A DNA stretch of 64,000 bases from AP-15 sp963789025 (lineage in GTDB: Bacteria > Pseudomonadota > Alphaproteobacteria > ATCC43930 > CGMCC-115725), in assembly GCA_963789025.1 (NCBI GenBank), contig CAWBIT010000004.1, forward strand, positions 62,001 to 126,000, written 5' to 3'. How positions within the stretch are numbered: the stretch's first letter is position 1; each line of letters begins with the position of its first letter. Under the pieces are notes generated by a model. The model was not told the origin of the DNA. It did not search any database and saw only the letters and a list, made by a program, of their open reading frames with translations. The position numbers were made by a program, and so were the translations under genes. Shown in pieces: positions 25,097 to 33,749 of the stretch.

Positions 25097-25390
25097 CTAC
25101 CCGTGATGGTTAAAGTACCACAGGACGACAGTGCCAACGATGATCGGCAAGGCGCATCCAATCAGTGGTTGCGCTGCCGCCCGGCCTCTGATGAGAGCCG
25201 CGACGGCGAGAATAGCATTGACTGCGAAGAAGACGAACGCAGCCAACCAAAACAGCATAGCCATCAGCAAGTAGAGGCCACTGAATTGTGGCTCCCCCCG
25301 CCCCAGCGATGGGTCCAACACCGACAGCGTGACAGTCAGGACAATCAGAAAGGCGACGAAGACCAGGTAACCAACGTTCCAGGCGCGCAT
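25097..25390 (-). CDS. Small three-helix membrane protein
   Basis: ATG at 25390 follows TGGGGGG. The 97-residue product has three hydrophobic segments: GYLVFVAFLIVLTVTLSVL, YLLMAMLFWLAAFVFFAVNA running into ILAVAALIRG, and LIGCALPIIVGTVVLWYF. No catalytic motif is visible and no family is recognised. The longer frame to 25450 adds a basic leader without similarity and is rejected. Inner-membrane location is predicted. Confidence 0.55.
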   Translation of the reverse strand: MRAWNVGYLVFVAFLIVLTVTLSVLDPSLGRGEPQFSGLYLLMAMLFWLAAFVFFAVNAILAVAALIRGRAAAQPLIGCALPIIVGTVVLWYFNHHG

Positions 25391-25541
25391 ACGTGCCCCC
25401 CAAGAGAACCCGCCCCCAACCATACGAGAACGTGTCCGGGCAGTCTTCACCCTCGACCGCTGATTTTCCAGAATCTCGCGTTATCGGACTCCGGCAGGCC
25501 CGCGACGTGACGGCACCGCGCGCACAGTGTTAGATTGAGTA

Positions 25542-25779
25542 ATGGACGCGATCAGCCCCGAATTTCGACTTGAGCCGACCGGCCCCGGCAGCTTCATCGC
25601 GGGCGAATGGCAGATCGACGACGACCACGCCACGATGTTGCACCAACCGACCCGCGCCGTGTTCTTCACCTTCATCAAAGCGGCGCGGCTTGCCCTGCGC
25701 GGTCGTCCATGTCCAATCAGGTGTCGGCGGGGACCTGCTTCAAATCTTTACCAGTCATGAATTGTGCTTAGCATGCTGA
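25542..25779 (+). pseudogene. Small hypothetical gene with a frameshift
   Basis: The plus strand encodes SPEFRLEPTGPGSFIAGEWQ and TMLHQPTRAVFFTFIKAARL, then a sensible continuation HVQSGVGGDLLQIFTSHE is found one frame over. This suggests a single short protein with a frameshift near 25705. Function unknown. Confidence 0.35.
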
Positions 25780-26257
25780 TCTGGCCTTGGATAGCAGCAT
25801 CAGTGCACCGAGAATGAAAAAGCTTTCGCTCACACCCCAACGGTCGGCGATGCCGCCCATCAGCGGCTGGATCACGATCGAGGTGAGCCGCTGGCCGGTC
25901 TGACGCAGTGCTACAACCGCACCTTGCTGATGGCGGCCAACCGCTCTCGCCTGCACCGATAAGATGACCGGCTGGATAACGCCTTCCAGCCAGCCGCGGA
26001 TCACCTGCGAGAGCATCAGCAAGGCGAAGATCCCGCCCAGCACCGGCGTCATCGCGATCAGCAGGATCGACAGCACCGTGCCGCTCAGCATTGTGCGCAG
26101 AGGATCGCCCAATTGCACCGCGCGCCCGGCAAACAGCGAGCCGAACCCACTCGCGATCTCGGCCGTAGCGAACAGGACGCCGATGATCGTGCCGACGAGC
26201 CCGATCTGCTCGAGATAAACGACATAGACCGAGGTCTGGATGCTGTATGTCCGGTGC
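25768..26257 (-). pseudogene. MFS transporter C-terminal half
   Basis: Minus-strand frame gives SIQTSVYVVYLEQIGLVGTI, LFATAEIASGFGSLFAGRAV, LSGTVLSILLIAMTPVLGGI, FALLMLSQVIRGWLEGVIQP, VVALRQTGQRLTSIVIQPLM and GGIADRWGVSESFFILGALM. These are the last six helices of a major facilitator with the QTGQR and GxxADRWG loop motifs. No start and no N-terminal half are present; similarity begins abruptly at about 26257 next to unrelated sequence. Confidence 0.75.
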
Positions 26258-26390
26258 CAGGCCCTTGTTCAGACCTTCCCTAGTTGACACTGCTGGCACC
26301 AGTAACTCGACGAATGTCCGCCTGACGAGACAGAAGCCCTAGCTGTTTCAAAGGCTTGCCGTACCACTGTAGTTTTCTACAGATAAAGAT

Positions 26391-26462
26391 AGTGTGCCAA
26401 CAAATTCGGGGGCATTCCGCTCGAGTGGCTTCCTCGACCCGGCGGCCCGCCTCGAGCCCGCG
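26391..26462 (-). repeat. Partial copy of the aio-flanking repeat family
   Basis: GTGTGCCAACAAATTCGGGG then GCATTCCGCTCGAGTGG and CGGCGGCCCGCCTCGAGCCC. It corresponds to the inverse of 57400-57480 at the outer edge of the right inverted repeat. Neighbouring DNA contains a small hairpin CTGTAGTTTTCTACAG at 26368-26383 and no gene. Confidence 0.55.
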
Positions 26463-26570
26463 GATGCGATTTGCTGCATGACCTTGGGCGAAGGAGACCT
26501 CGGATGACCGTGACCCAGGCAGACAAGGCAAGGCAGTTCCGCCTCCCATGACGGTTTGACGGTCTCGCGA

Positions 26571-26616
26571 CCGGGAACCGAAATTTCGAATCCATCTCCT
26601 CCAGCGGAGAGAGTCC
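26571..26616 (+). repeat. tRNA T-arm-like dispersed repeat, copy 6
   Basis: GGAACCGAAATTTCGAATCC then ATCTCCTCCAGCGGAGAGAG. It carries the TTCGAATCC loop, a CTCCTCCA end and the AGCGG(A/G)GAG flank of the other copies, but the stem is degenerate. Confidence 0.5.
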
Positions 26617-26746
26617 GTCTCTCGCCCGAATCCGCTTTCCGGGGTCGAGAACGCCGCTTCCGCGCGGGTGTGCGCGGCTCGCAAGTTCGATCCGATCTGA
26701 TCGGTCAACCATGGTAGACTGCCGACCGGAAGCGGAGGTCGACGGC

Positions 26747-27550
26747 ATGACCGAGAAAGTGACCGAATATTTCGACGTTCTGATAGTCGGGGCCGGAATT
26801 TCCGGGATCGGCGGCGCCTACCACCTAACGAAGCAATGCTCCGACACGAGATTTGTCGTGCTCGAGACGCAAGAGAGCTTCGGCGGCACGTGGCTGACGC
26901 ATCGCTATCCCGGCATCCGTTCTGACAGCGCCACCCTCAGACCTGGCCCACGGATCTCGATTACGCCGGCAAGAACGTGGTCGTGATCGGCTCAGGCGCC
27001 ACGGCGGCGACGTTGATCCCGGCGATCGCGGCGGAGTGCGACCACGTCACGATGCTGCAGCGCTCGCCGACCTTCTTCCGCACCGGCCGCAACGCGATCG
27101 AGATCGCCGACGAATTGCGTGAATTGCAGATCGACGAGACTTGGATCCACGAGATCGTGCGCAGGAAGATATTGCACGACCAGGCCGTCTTCACCCGCCG
27201 CTCGTTCACCGAGCCCGAGGCCGTGAAGAAGGAGCTGCTGTCAGCGGTTCGCGGCTATCTTGGCGCCGACTACGACATCGACACCCATTTCAGGCCGAAT
27301 TACCGGCCATGGCGGCAGCGCATCGCTTTCATCCCCGACGGCGATTTTCTGCAGGCGATCCGCGCCAGCAAGGCGTCGGTCGTCACCGACGAGATCGAGA
27401 CCTTCACCGAGAGCGGTTTGCTGTTGAAATCTGGCAAGAGCCTCGACGCAGACATCATCGTCACAGAGAACCGCTGCGCGTTTTTCCAATCAGTGATTTT
27501 GCGCATGTCCGCGTGCCGGGTTGGATCGCCGGTCAGAATAACAGCTCGCT
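26747..27550 (+). pseudogene. Flavin-containing monooxygenase with internal deletion
   Basis: ATG at 26747 begins an FAD-binding domain, EYFDVLIVGAGISGIGGAYH and VVLETQESFGGTWLTHRYPG IR-type motif of Baeyer-Villiger/FMO enzymes. After SDSATL (about 26935) the sequence jumps, one frame over, to TDLDYAGKNVVVIGSGATAA, the NADPH-binding domain; about 100 residues between the domains are missing. The rest (TMLQRSPTFFRTGRNAIEIA ... LLKSGKSLDADIIVT) continues to about 27470 and then shifts again. The C-terminal third is lost. It would oxygenate ketones or amines if intact; here it is dead. Confidence 0.75.
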
Positions 27551-27590
27551 GCAGCGCGTCGAGGGAAGCACGCAGCGCGGCCTAATCAGA

Positions 27591-28946
27591 TCAATTTGAG
27601 ACGTAGCGACTCTTGGGCCGTTCAAGCTCCATATTCTCGCGCAACGTCGCGCCTTCGTACTCGGCCCGAAACAGACCACGCGACTGTAGTTCTGGGATCA
27701 CGAGCGCGACGAAATCGTCGAGCCCACCCGGCAAATAAGAAGGATGAAACAGAAAGCCGTCGACGCCGTAACCACGAAACCATTCCTCCATATTATCGGC
27801 GATCTCGCTTGGCGAGCCGATAAGCGTACGTTGCCCCCGGGCTGCGGCGAAGCGCTGGTAGATTTGCCGGATTGTCAGCCGTTCCTCCCGCGCCCAGCGG
27901 ATGATGTTGCGGGTGTTACCAAGCCCGCTGAGTGCGAATTGCCGTTCGGGGATGTCGGGAAGCGGACCATCGAGATCGTATTCCGAAAGATCGAACCCGC
28001 CGAGTTGGTTCGAGAGCAATTCGAGTCCGACATCGGGATGGATCTTCGACTGCAGGAAATGGTGTAGTTCCTCCGCCTCCTTACAGGTCCGTCCGACGAT
28101 CGCATTGAGACCCGGCATTACTTTCAGCGCTTCAGGTGGGCGGTTGTACTTCTGCATGCGCCTCTTCAGGTCGCGGTAGAATTCCTGCGCGCCGGCAAGG
28201 GTGTGCTGAGGTGTGAAGACCCCCTCAGCGAAGCGCGCTGCCACCTCGCGGCCAACCTCCGACGAGCCGGCTTGGAACAGCACCGGATGGCCTTGCGGCG
28301 GCCGCGCGACATTCAGCGGGCCGCGAACCGAGAAATGCGCGCCCTTGTGGTTCAAGTAATGGAGCTTGGCCGGGTCGAAGTAACGTTCCGATTTGCGGTC
28401 TCGGACAAACGCATCGTCGTCCCAGCTATCCCACAATCCCTTCACAACTTCGACAAACTCGATCGCCCGGTCGTAACGGGCATCGTGCTCATAGTGCCGC
28501 TCGCGTCCGAAGTTATACGCCTCAGAGACGTTCGATGATGTGACGACATTCCAGCCGGCACGACCGCCGCTTATGTGATCAAGCGAGGCGAATTTCCGGG
28601 CAATGTGATAGGGTTCGTTATAGCTGGTCGTCGCAGTGGCGCAGAGACCGATATTCGTGGTCACCGCGGCGAGCGCCGGCAGCAGCGTCAGCGGATCGAA
28701 ATAGGCCATGTATTGCGGCCAGCGGCTGAGCGCCTCGAGCTTGCCGTCGCGCGTCGCCACCGCGTCGGCGACGAACATCAGATCGAACTTGCCGCGTTCG
28801 GCGGTCTGCGTGATCTCGGCGTAATGTCGGAAATTGGTGCCGGCGTCGATCTGCGCGTCAGGGTGCAGCCAGGCCGCCACATGGTTCCCGGTCGGGTGAA
28901 AGAACGCGCCGAGCTTCATCCTCTCGCCGCTGCGCCCCTTGTCCAT
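27591..28946 (-). CDS. LLM-class flavin monooxygenase (NtaA/SnaA/DszA type)
   Basis: A 451-residue flavin monooxygenase. Typical blocks: MKLGAFFHPTGNHVAAWLHP at the N-terminus, KFDLMFVADAVATRDGK, NIGLCATATTSYNEPYHIAR, LDHISGGRAGWNVVTSSN (the NVVTS FMN-binding signature of the NtaA branch), HPVLFQAGSSEVGREVAARF and DGFLFHPSYLPGGLDDFVAL. ATG at 28946 has GGGGGAGA upstream; the frame extends to 29063 without similarity. Such enzymes use FMNH2 from a separate reductase to oxidise nitrilotriacetate, sulfonated or sulfur heterocycle substrates. It probably belongs to catabolism together with the TauD-type gene downstream. Confidence 0.88.
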   Translation of the reverse strand: MDKGRSGERMKLGAFFHPTGNHVAAWLHPDAQIDAGTNFRHYAEITQTAERGKFDLMFVADAVATRDGKLEALSRWPQYMAYFDPLTLLPALAAVTTNIGLCATATTSYNEPYHIARKFASLDHISGGRAGWNVVTSSNVSEAYNFGRERHYEHDARYDRAIEFVEVVKGLWDSWDDDAFVRDRKSERYFDPAKLHYLNHKGAHFSVRGPLNVARPPQGHPVLFQAGSSEVGREVAARFAEGVFTPQHTLAGAQEFYRDLKRRMQKYNRPPEALKVMPGLNAIVGRTCKEAEELHHFLQSKIHPDVGLELLSNQLGGFDLSEYDLDGPLPDIPERQFALSGLGNTRNIIRWAREERLTIRQIYQRFAAARGQRTLIGSPSEIADNMEEWFRGYGVDGFLFHPSYLPGGLDDFVALVIPELQSRGLFRAEYEGATLRENMELERPKSRYVSN

Positions 28947-29142
28947 GCCAGATCTCCCCCGGAGGTCAGCGGGTAAGCGTATCGCGTCGTCGTCGCTGCG
29001 TACAGGAACAACAAATGAGCCTCTTGCTGTAGTCCTTTGGCTTTTGAAATCGCCGACAGGCAAGCCTTGATGCTGCCCTGAAAATCATTGCTCGCCGGAA
29101 ACAGGAGCCCGTCCTTCGTCCCATCGCTGTTGAAGCCGTTGA
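28947..29142. other. No gene seen
   Basis: Short divergent region upstream of the flavin monooxygenase. It carries that gene's ribosome site; no promoter motif could be picked out with confidence. Confidence 0.35.
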
Positions 29143-29340
29143 AGTCATCAACTTTGCGATAACCTTGGCGACCTGCTGAATTCCGATTATGCTGGGCACT
29201 GGCTGACCTTCGTCCAGCTCACCCAGGCGCCGCACTTCAACCACCTGAACTCCGTCTACAACGCGCTCGATTTCTCCGGCCCCCTCGACTTCGTACGTCG
29301 CGCCGCCGGCCTTTCGGACCGGGTTGCCAGCCGCTCGTAA
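29143..29340 (+). pseudogene. C-terminal fragment of an unidentified protein
   Basis: Plus-strand frame QLCDNLGDLLNSDYAGHWLT then FVQLTQAPHFNHLNSVYNAL and DFSGPLDFVRRAAGLSDRVA ends at a TAA (29338-29340). It opens right after a stop codon and has no start, so it is the tail of a truncated gene. I do not recognise the family. Confidence 0.4.
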
Positions 29341-29445
29341 CCGCCGGCGGGGGTTGAGGCGCTGCGATCGGTTCGGTGATTGCGTACCGACGGTTGGCGC
29401 CCTACAGATTGACGGCGGCGGCTGGGCAAGCGAGGAAGGATCACG

Positions 29446-30528
29446 ATGTCTGCGATCCGACAACCGAGCAAAACCGACGATGACCCGATCACACCGGTCT
29501 ACAGGCTGCCGATCGATCATCCGAGCGCCTGGAAGCCTGCCGATTTCAACTCACCGGCGGATTACACGATCGAGCTGACGGCGAGCCAGCTGCGCGACCT
29601 CGAGCACGCGTTCGCCCGCGTCAAGGCAGCCGGTCTCGGCCTCGACGATCTCGGGCGCGAGCATTTCGAGCTGCCGTCGCTGCGCCCGATCATCGACGAG
29701 ATCCGCCGTCAGATCGAGAACGGGCGCGGTTTTGTCGTCGTCCGCCGGCTGCCGGTCGAGGCGTACTCGAAAGACGATCTCGGCATGATCTTCTGGGGGA
29801 TCGGCACGCATCTCGGGCACGGGCTGTCGCAGAGCGTGCTCGGAGACCGGCTAGGCCATGTCAAGGATTTCAGCCGCGAGGACCCGCTCGCGCGGGCCTA
29901 CCGCAACAAGCAGGAGCTGTCGCCGCACACCAACTCTGCCGACCTCGTGGGGCTCTTCTGTCTGCGCGACGCGCAGAGCGGCGGCGTGTCGCGGCTGACC
30001 AGCGCGACCGCGGTGCACAACGTGCTGCGCGACGAATACCCGGCGGTGCTCGAGCGCCTCTACCGCGGCTACTGCTTTCACCGCCGTGGCGAGGAGCAGC
30101 CGGGCGAGCTGCCTTACACGCCCTACCGCGTCCCGGTCTATTCCAATACCGAGGGCAATGTCTCGGCGCGCTATGTGCGCACCTATGTCGAGGCCGGCGA
30201 GGCGGCGGCCGGGCGGCCGATAGACGACACCGAACTGGCGGTGCTCGACTGTTTCGAGGAAGTCACGAAGCGCCCGGACCTGATGCTCGAGTTCACGCTG
30301 CGCCCGGGCGAGATGTACTTCATCAATAATTACACGATCCTGCATGCCCGCGCCGCCTTCGACGACGGCGACGCGGGAGAGGACCGGCGCCGCCATCTGT
30401 TGCGGCTGTGGCTCGAAGTGCCCGGGATGCGGCCGGTGCATCCGCATATCCGCAAGAACGGCATCGCCGCGGTGCCCGATCGCACGCCGTCCTACGATTG
30501 GAGCCGGCTGACCAAGAACCGCAACTGA
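29446..30528 (+). CDS. TauD/TfdA-family Fe(II)/2-oxoglutarate dioxygenase-like protein
   Basis: A 360-residue protein with the TauD/TfdA fold: FVVVRRLPVEAYSKDDLGMI, GIGTHLGHGLSQSVLGDRLG, then the metal-site region SPHTNSADLVGLFCLRDAQS, GGVSRLTSATAVHNVL, FINNYTILHARAAFDD (distal His) and RRRHLLRLWLEVPGM (2-oxoglutarate Arg). The first metal motif is H-T-N where family members carry H-x-D, so one iron ligand is replaced by Asn. AAGGATCACG precedes the ATG. It heads a two-gene set with the deacetylase 29 bases downstream. The substrate is unknown. Confidence 0.85.
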   Translation: MSAIRQPSKTDDDPITPVYRLPIDHPSAWKPADFNSPADYTIELTASQLRDLEHAFARVKAAGLGLDDLGREHFELPSLRPIIDEIRRQIENGRGFVVVRRLPVEAYSKDDLGMIFWGIGTHLGHGLSQSVLGDRLGHVKDFSREDPLARAYRNKQELSPHTNSADLVGLFCLRDAQSGGVSRLTSATAVHNVLRDEYPAVLERLYRGYCFHRRGEEQPGELPYTPYRVPVYSNTEGNVSARYVRTYVEAGEAAAGRPIDDTELAVLDCFEEVTKRPDLMLEFTLRPGEMYFINNYTILHARAAFDDGDAGEDRRRHLLRLWLEVPGMRPVHPHIRKNGIAAVPDRTPSYDWSRLTKNRN

Positions 30529-30557
30529 CGACCATAAGCTCGGGCGGAGGTACGCCG

Positions 30558-31466
30558 ATGATCGCAAACCCGATCCCGTGGCCCGACGGCGCCCGCTGCG
30601 CCGTCGCGATGACGTGGGACATGGACGCCGACAGTGCCTTCAACTGGTACAATAAGGACACCGCCGACACGCTCGTCGCCGCGCAATCCTGGACGCGCTA
30701 CGACCCGCTGATCGCGATCCCGCGGCTGGTCGAGCAGTTCGCGCGCCGCGAGCTGCGGCTGACCTTTTTCGTGCCGGGCTGGGTCATCGAGAAATATCCG
30801 GCGCAGATCGACCTGCTGGCGAAACACGGCCACGAGATCGGCTTGCACGGCTACCTGCACGAGCGCTCGAACGAGATTGGCGAGGACGACGAGCTGTATT
30901 GGTTCGGCCGCGGGCTCGACGCCTACAAGAGGCATCTCGGCAAAGGGCCGCGCGGCTGGCGCGCGCCGAGCTTCGCCTTCTCGAAATACTCGCTGCGTGT
31001 GCTGCTCGATGCCGGCATCGAATACAATTCCTCGCTGATGGGCGACAACATCCCCTATGCATTGCGCGAGGCGGGCGGCAACCGCTCGCTGCTCGAACTT
31101 CCGACCGACTGGACGCTCGACAACTTCCCGCATTACGCCCACAACCGTGATCTCGGCTACCGCATGCCGATCTCGGCACCGCAGCGGGCGATGGAGGTGT
31201 TCCGCTCCGAGTTCGACGCCGCCTGGGAATTCGGCGGGTTGTGGATTTCGGTGTGGCATCCGGCCCTGTCCGGCCGGCTCGCGCGTTTCAAGGCGGCGCT
31301 CGAACTGCTCGACTATATGCGCGGCAAGGGCGGCGTCTGGTTCGCGCGTCTCGACCAGGTCTGCGCCCACGTACAACAGCTGATCGCCGAAGGGCGCTGG
31401 AGCCCGCGCGTCGAGACATTGCCGGTCTATGACAGCCCGCTGCCCGAATTCGCGAGAAGCGGATAG
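30558..31466 (+). CDS. Polysaccharide deacetylase family protein
   Basis: A 302-residue NodB-homology protein from ATG 30558 with GGCGGAGG upstream. CAVAMTWDMDADSAFNWY holds the catalytic and metal Asp, HEIGLHGYLHERSNEI the H-x3-H metal motif, and GWRAPSFAFSKYSLRVLLDA the conserved Arg-Ala-Pro. WISVWHPALSGRLARF is the C-terminal His motif. This subgroup (puuE/allantoinase-like, about 300 residues) cleaves C-N bonds of small ureides or amides as often as it deacetylates sugars. Its pairing with a dioxygenase and a broken Xaa-Pro-type peptidase suggests small-molecule catabolism. Confidence 0.88.
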   Translation: MIANPIPWPDGARCAVAMTWDMDADSAFNWYNKDTADTLVAAQSWTRYDPLIAIPRLVEQFARRELRLTFFVPGWVIEKYPAQIDLLAKHGHEIGLHGYLHERSNEIGEDDELYWFGRGLDAYKRHLGKGPRGWRAPSFAFSKYSLRVLLDAGIEYNSSLMGDNIPYALREAGGNRSLLELPTDWTLDNFPHYAHNRDLGYRMPISAPQRAMEVFRSEFDAAWEFGGLWISVWHPALSGRLARFKAALELLDYMRGKGGVWFARLDQVCAHVQQLIAEGRWSPRVETLPVYDSPLPEFARSG

Positions 31467-31474
31467 GCCGACCG

Positions 31475-32135
31475 GTGGCGCTGCACTTCACCCGCGGCGA
31501 GTTTGCCGCGCGCCAGCGGCGGGTGTGCGAGCAGATGGGAAAGGCCGGCCTCGACGGCCTGCTGCTCTTCCGCCAGGAAAGCATGTACTGGCTGACCGGC
31601 TACGACACCAGCGGCTACAGCATGTTCCAGGGCCTGTATCTGCGGGCGGACGGTGCGCTGGCGTTGCTGACACGCTCGGCCGATTTGCGGCAGGCGCGTC
31701 TGACATCGGTCATTGAAGACATCCGCATCTGGACCGACCGCGAAGGGGCGGACCCCGGCGGGTGAATTGCGCGACCTGGTGGCGGATTACGGCGGTCGCG
31801 GGAGGCGGATCGGCGTCGAATACCACGCCTACGGCCTGACCGCGCAGCGCGGCAAGATGGTTGATGCCGCCTTTGCCGGCTTCTGCGATCTGGTCGACGC
31901 GTCCGACCTCGTCCGCCTGCTGCGCCTCGTCAAGAGCCCGGCGGAGCTGGCCTATCTGCGACAGGCCGGGCGGCTCGTTGACGAGGCCTGTGCGGTGTCC
32001 CGCCGCTTGACCGTCCCTGGCGCCGCGGTGGGCGCGGTCTACGGCGAGATGATGAACGCGATCATGCGCGGCGACGGCGATCCGAGCGCGAGCCGCTGGC
32101 CGATGGGCTGCGGCGAGGAGGCGCTGCTCACGTCA
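31475..32135 (+). pseudogene. Xaa-Pro peptidase (creatinase type), frameshifted and truncated
   Basis: GTG at 31475 begins the creatinase N-terminal domain: FAARQRRVCEQMGKAGLDGL, LLFRQESMYWLTGYDTSGYS and ALLTRSADLRQARLTSVIED. A one-base shift near 31757 separates this from GELRDLVADYGGRGRRIGVE and LRLVKSPAELAYLRQAGRLV in the next frame. Similarity ends at about 32135 (WPMGCGEE), before the metal-binding catalytic core. It follows the deacetylase after 9 bases and probably was the third gene of that operon. Confidence 0.75.
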
Positions 32136-32229
32136 CCCACGACCGGGGGAGGAGCAAAATCCCCTCTCATGCAAATATGGCCCGCTGTCAGTGGTGGCGG
32201 CGTTGCGCGCACAGTTGGCACGTGGCGAA

Positions 32230-32343
32230 ATCGTCGCGTGGGCACTCCGGGAAGCGATCGACCTGCTCGTGTCGGATCCCGAGGCAACCGCGATCGCCGG
32301 CGGGCAAAGCCTGATTCCGGTTCTCGCCTTCCGGCTGGCGGCG
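32230..32343 (+). pseudogene. Molybdenum hydroxylase FAD subunit (CoxM type) fragment
   Basis: The plus strand encodes REAIDLLVSDPEATAIAGGQ then SLIPVLAFRLAAP, the AGGQSL FAD-binding signature of xanthine dehydrogenase/CO dehydrogenase medium subunits. Nothing else of the gene remains. Confidence 0.6.
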
Positions 32344-32354
32344 CCGGTGCCGGC

Positions 32355-32437
32355 TACAGCGCCAAAACGGCGCGGGAGATCGGCCACCAGAACTTGACAA
32401 AACTTCACATCGCCGCGGCGCTCGAGAAGGCCAGGGC
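32355..32437 (+). pseudogene. Phage terminase small subunit fragment 1
   Basis: GYSAKTAREIGHQNLTKLHI then AAALEKAR matches the Terminase_2 helix-turn-helix core (GYSxKTAxxIGxxNLxKxxI). It is fused directly to the CoxM scrap. Two related pieces lie on the opposite strand at 33494 and 33574. Confidence 0.55.
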
Positions 32438-32446
32438 TCACCCGCC

Positions 32447-32500
32447 GGCGTCACCAAGAACCTCGGATTGACCACGGGCGTGATCATCCTGCCGCAACGC
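32447..32500 (+). pseudogene. LLM-class oxidoreductase scrap
   Basis: NLGLTTGVIILPQRTRA matches the TTGVxILPQR block of F420/FMN-dependent luciferase-like enzymes. Only about 17 residues. Confidence 0.35.
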
Positions 32501-32839
32501 ACGCGCGCGTCGATAGCGCACATCAGGTGCCTTGGCTGCGGGCCCCCGATAATGCTGGTTATCGGTGGCTGGGGCGCCCGGCTGTGACGTTGAAGGTTTG
32601 TCGCGGAGATCGACGGTCGCAACGCGGAGCTACTTCCCGCACGTCCCAACTGGATGAGAACGATGACATTGGAACAAACGGCAAGCCTGCGGGCTGATGT
32701 CATCAAACTCAACCCGCTGATCGCTTATAATCCACCCTGGCGCGGCTAGGTTTGGCCGGCGAAAGCCGGTTCTCCCCACCCGAACCTCGCCGCGCCCCCG
32801 AACGCCGCTATCGGGGATCTCGCTTGACGGGGTGCACAA
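32501..32839. other. No gene seen
   Basis: About 340 bases between the LLM scrap and the next small ORF. No frame with coding character; probably further decayed sequence. Confidence 0.35.
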
Positions 32840-32977
32840 ATGCCGGACGATGCCACCGAGTTTAATCACGCGATTCGGGCGCTTCTCGATCGATATCCCA
32901 AAGGCAGAATATTGGCAGCTCTCCAGGCGACACCGCTTCGACCGGGTCCAAAGCAGAAGGAGGTGCGCAGATACTGA
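32840..32977 (+). CDS. Small hypothetical protein (45 aa)
   Basis: ATG 32840 begins MPDDATEFNHAIRALLDRYP and continues KGRILAALQATPLRPGPKQK. It has balanced composition and a clear helix. A second small ORF follows after five bases, as in an operon. Family unknown. Confidence 0.32.
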   Translation: MPDDATEFNHAIRALLDRYPKGRILAALQATPLRPGPKQKEVRRY

Positions 32978-32982
32978 TCAAG

Positions 32983-33090
32983 ATGGGCCGGGTCATGACG
33001 TGGCACAGAGATCTTTCTGATCGTGCAGCGGCCGAGATTAAGGACCCCGTGGTGGTCTTTCCTAAGCTGGGAGAAATTCGGCCAGAATAA
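32983..33090 (+). CDS. Small hypothetical protein (35 aa)
   Basis: ATG 32983 begins MGRVMTWHRDLSDRAAAEIK and ends VVVFPKLGEIRPE before TAA at 33088. Close spacing to the preceding ORF and protein-like composition are the only support. Confidence 0.28.
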   Translation: MGRVMTWHRDLSDRAAAEIKDPVVVFPKLGEIRPE

Positions 33091-33381
33091 ATCCCAAGCG
33101 TTACCAAAGCTTGCTACCTACATCGGTCAGTGACCGGTGCGCGCTGGGGGCGCCGGATGACGCCGTGGGATTGGCTAGCGCCGTCAACCGCATCTCGCAC
33201 CAGGGTAAGCTATACGGGCCGGCGCGGCGGCGCGCTTGTCGTGGAGTTTGAATTGGACGCGCTTGCCGCCGGCGACGTCCTCGACCGTCACTTGGCTGAG
33301 CGCCGCCGTCTGGTCGCGAGTCAGGCCCGAAAAATCGACGACGGAGAGGCCCTCGGGCGTCGACTCGATCGCCGCGGCGAT

Positions 33382-33453
33382 GTGAGGTTTTGTCCGACAC
33401 CGCCGCCGCTTGCCGAGGTGAAGTTTTGTCCGACAGCGCCGCCGCTTGCCGAG
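33382..33453. repeat. Two tandem 36-bp repeats
   Basis: GTGAGGTTTTGTCCGACACC with GCCGCCGCTTGCCGAG (33382-33417) is repeated with two changes at 33418-33453. On the minus strand each unit encodes VGQNxTSASGG, which resembles the IGxQNLxK turn of the nearby terminase fragments. Confidence 0.75.
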
Positions 33454-33493
33454 GATGATCCTCGGCCTGCTGCGCCCGCCGAGGCCAACGCCG

Positions 33494-33558
33494 GCGCCGC
33501 GGCGATGTTAAGTTTTGATAAGTTCTGGGCGCCGATCACCCGCGCCGTTTTGGCGCTG
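33494..33558 (-). pseudogene. Phage terminase small subunit fragment 2
   Basis: Minus strand AKTARVIGAQNLSKLNIAAA, again the Terminase_2 core. It differs from fragment 1 at several residues, so it is a separate paralogue or a diverged copy. Confidence 0.5.
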
Positions 33559-33573
33559 GATAAGGACCCCGTG

Positions 33574-33670
33574 GGTCGACCACCCAATCGGCGGTCACTT
33601 CGGTGCGCTCGGCGCGCTTGGTCCTGGCCTTCTCGATCGCCTCGGCAATGTCAAGTTTTGTCAAGTTCTG
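33574..33670 (-). pseudogene. Phage terminase small subunit fragment 3
   Basis: Minus strand QNLTKLDIAEAIEKARTKRA then ERTEVTADWVVD, the core plus the following RAERTEVTADxVV helix of terminase small subunits. Joined to unrelated sequence at both ends. Confidence 0.55.
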
Positions 33671-33749
33671 GCGAAAGGACCCCGCAGAACCAGGTGATCG
33701 AATTCATCCTTGCCGACCCCGAGCTGCGCGAGGCAGTCGCGCAATGGGG

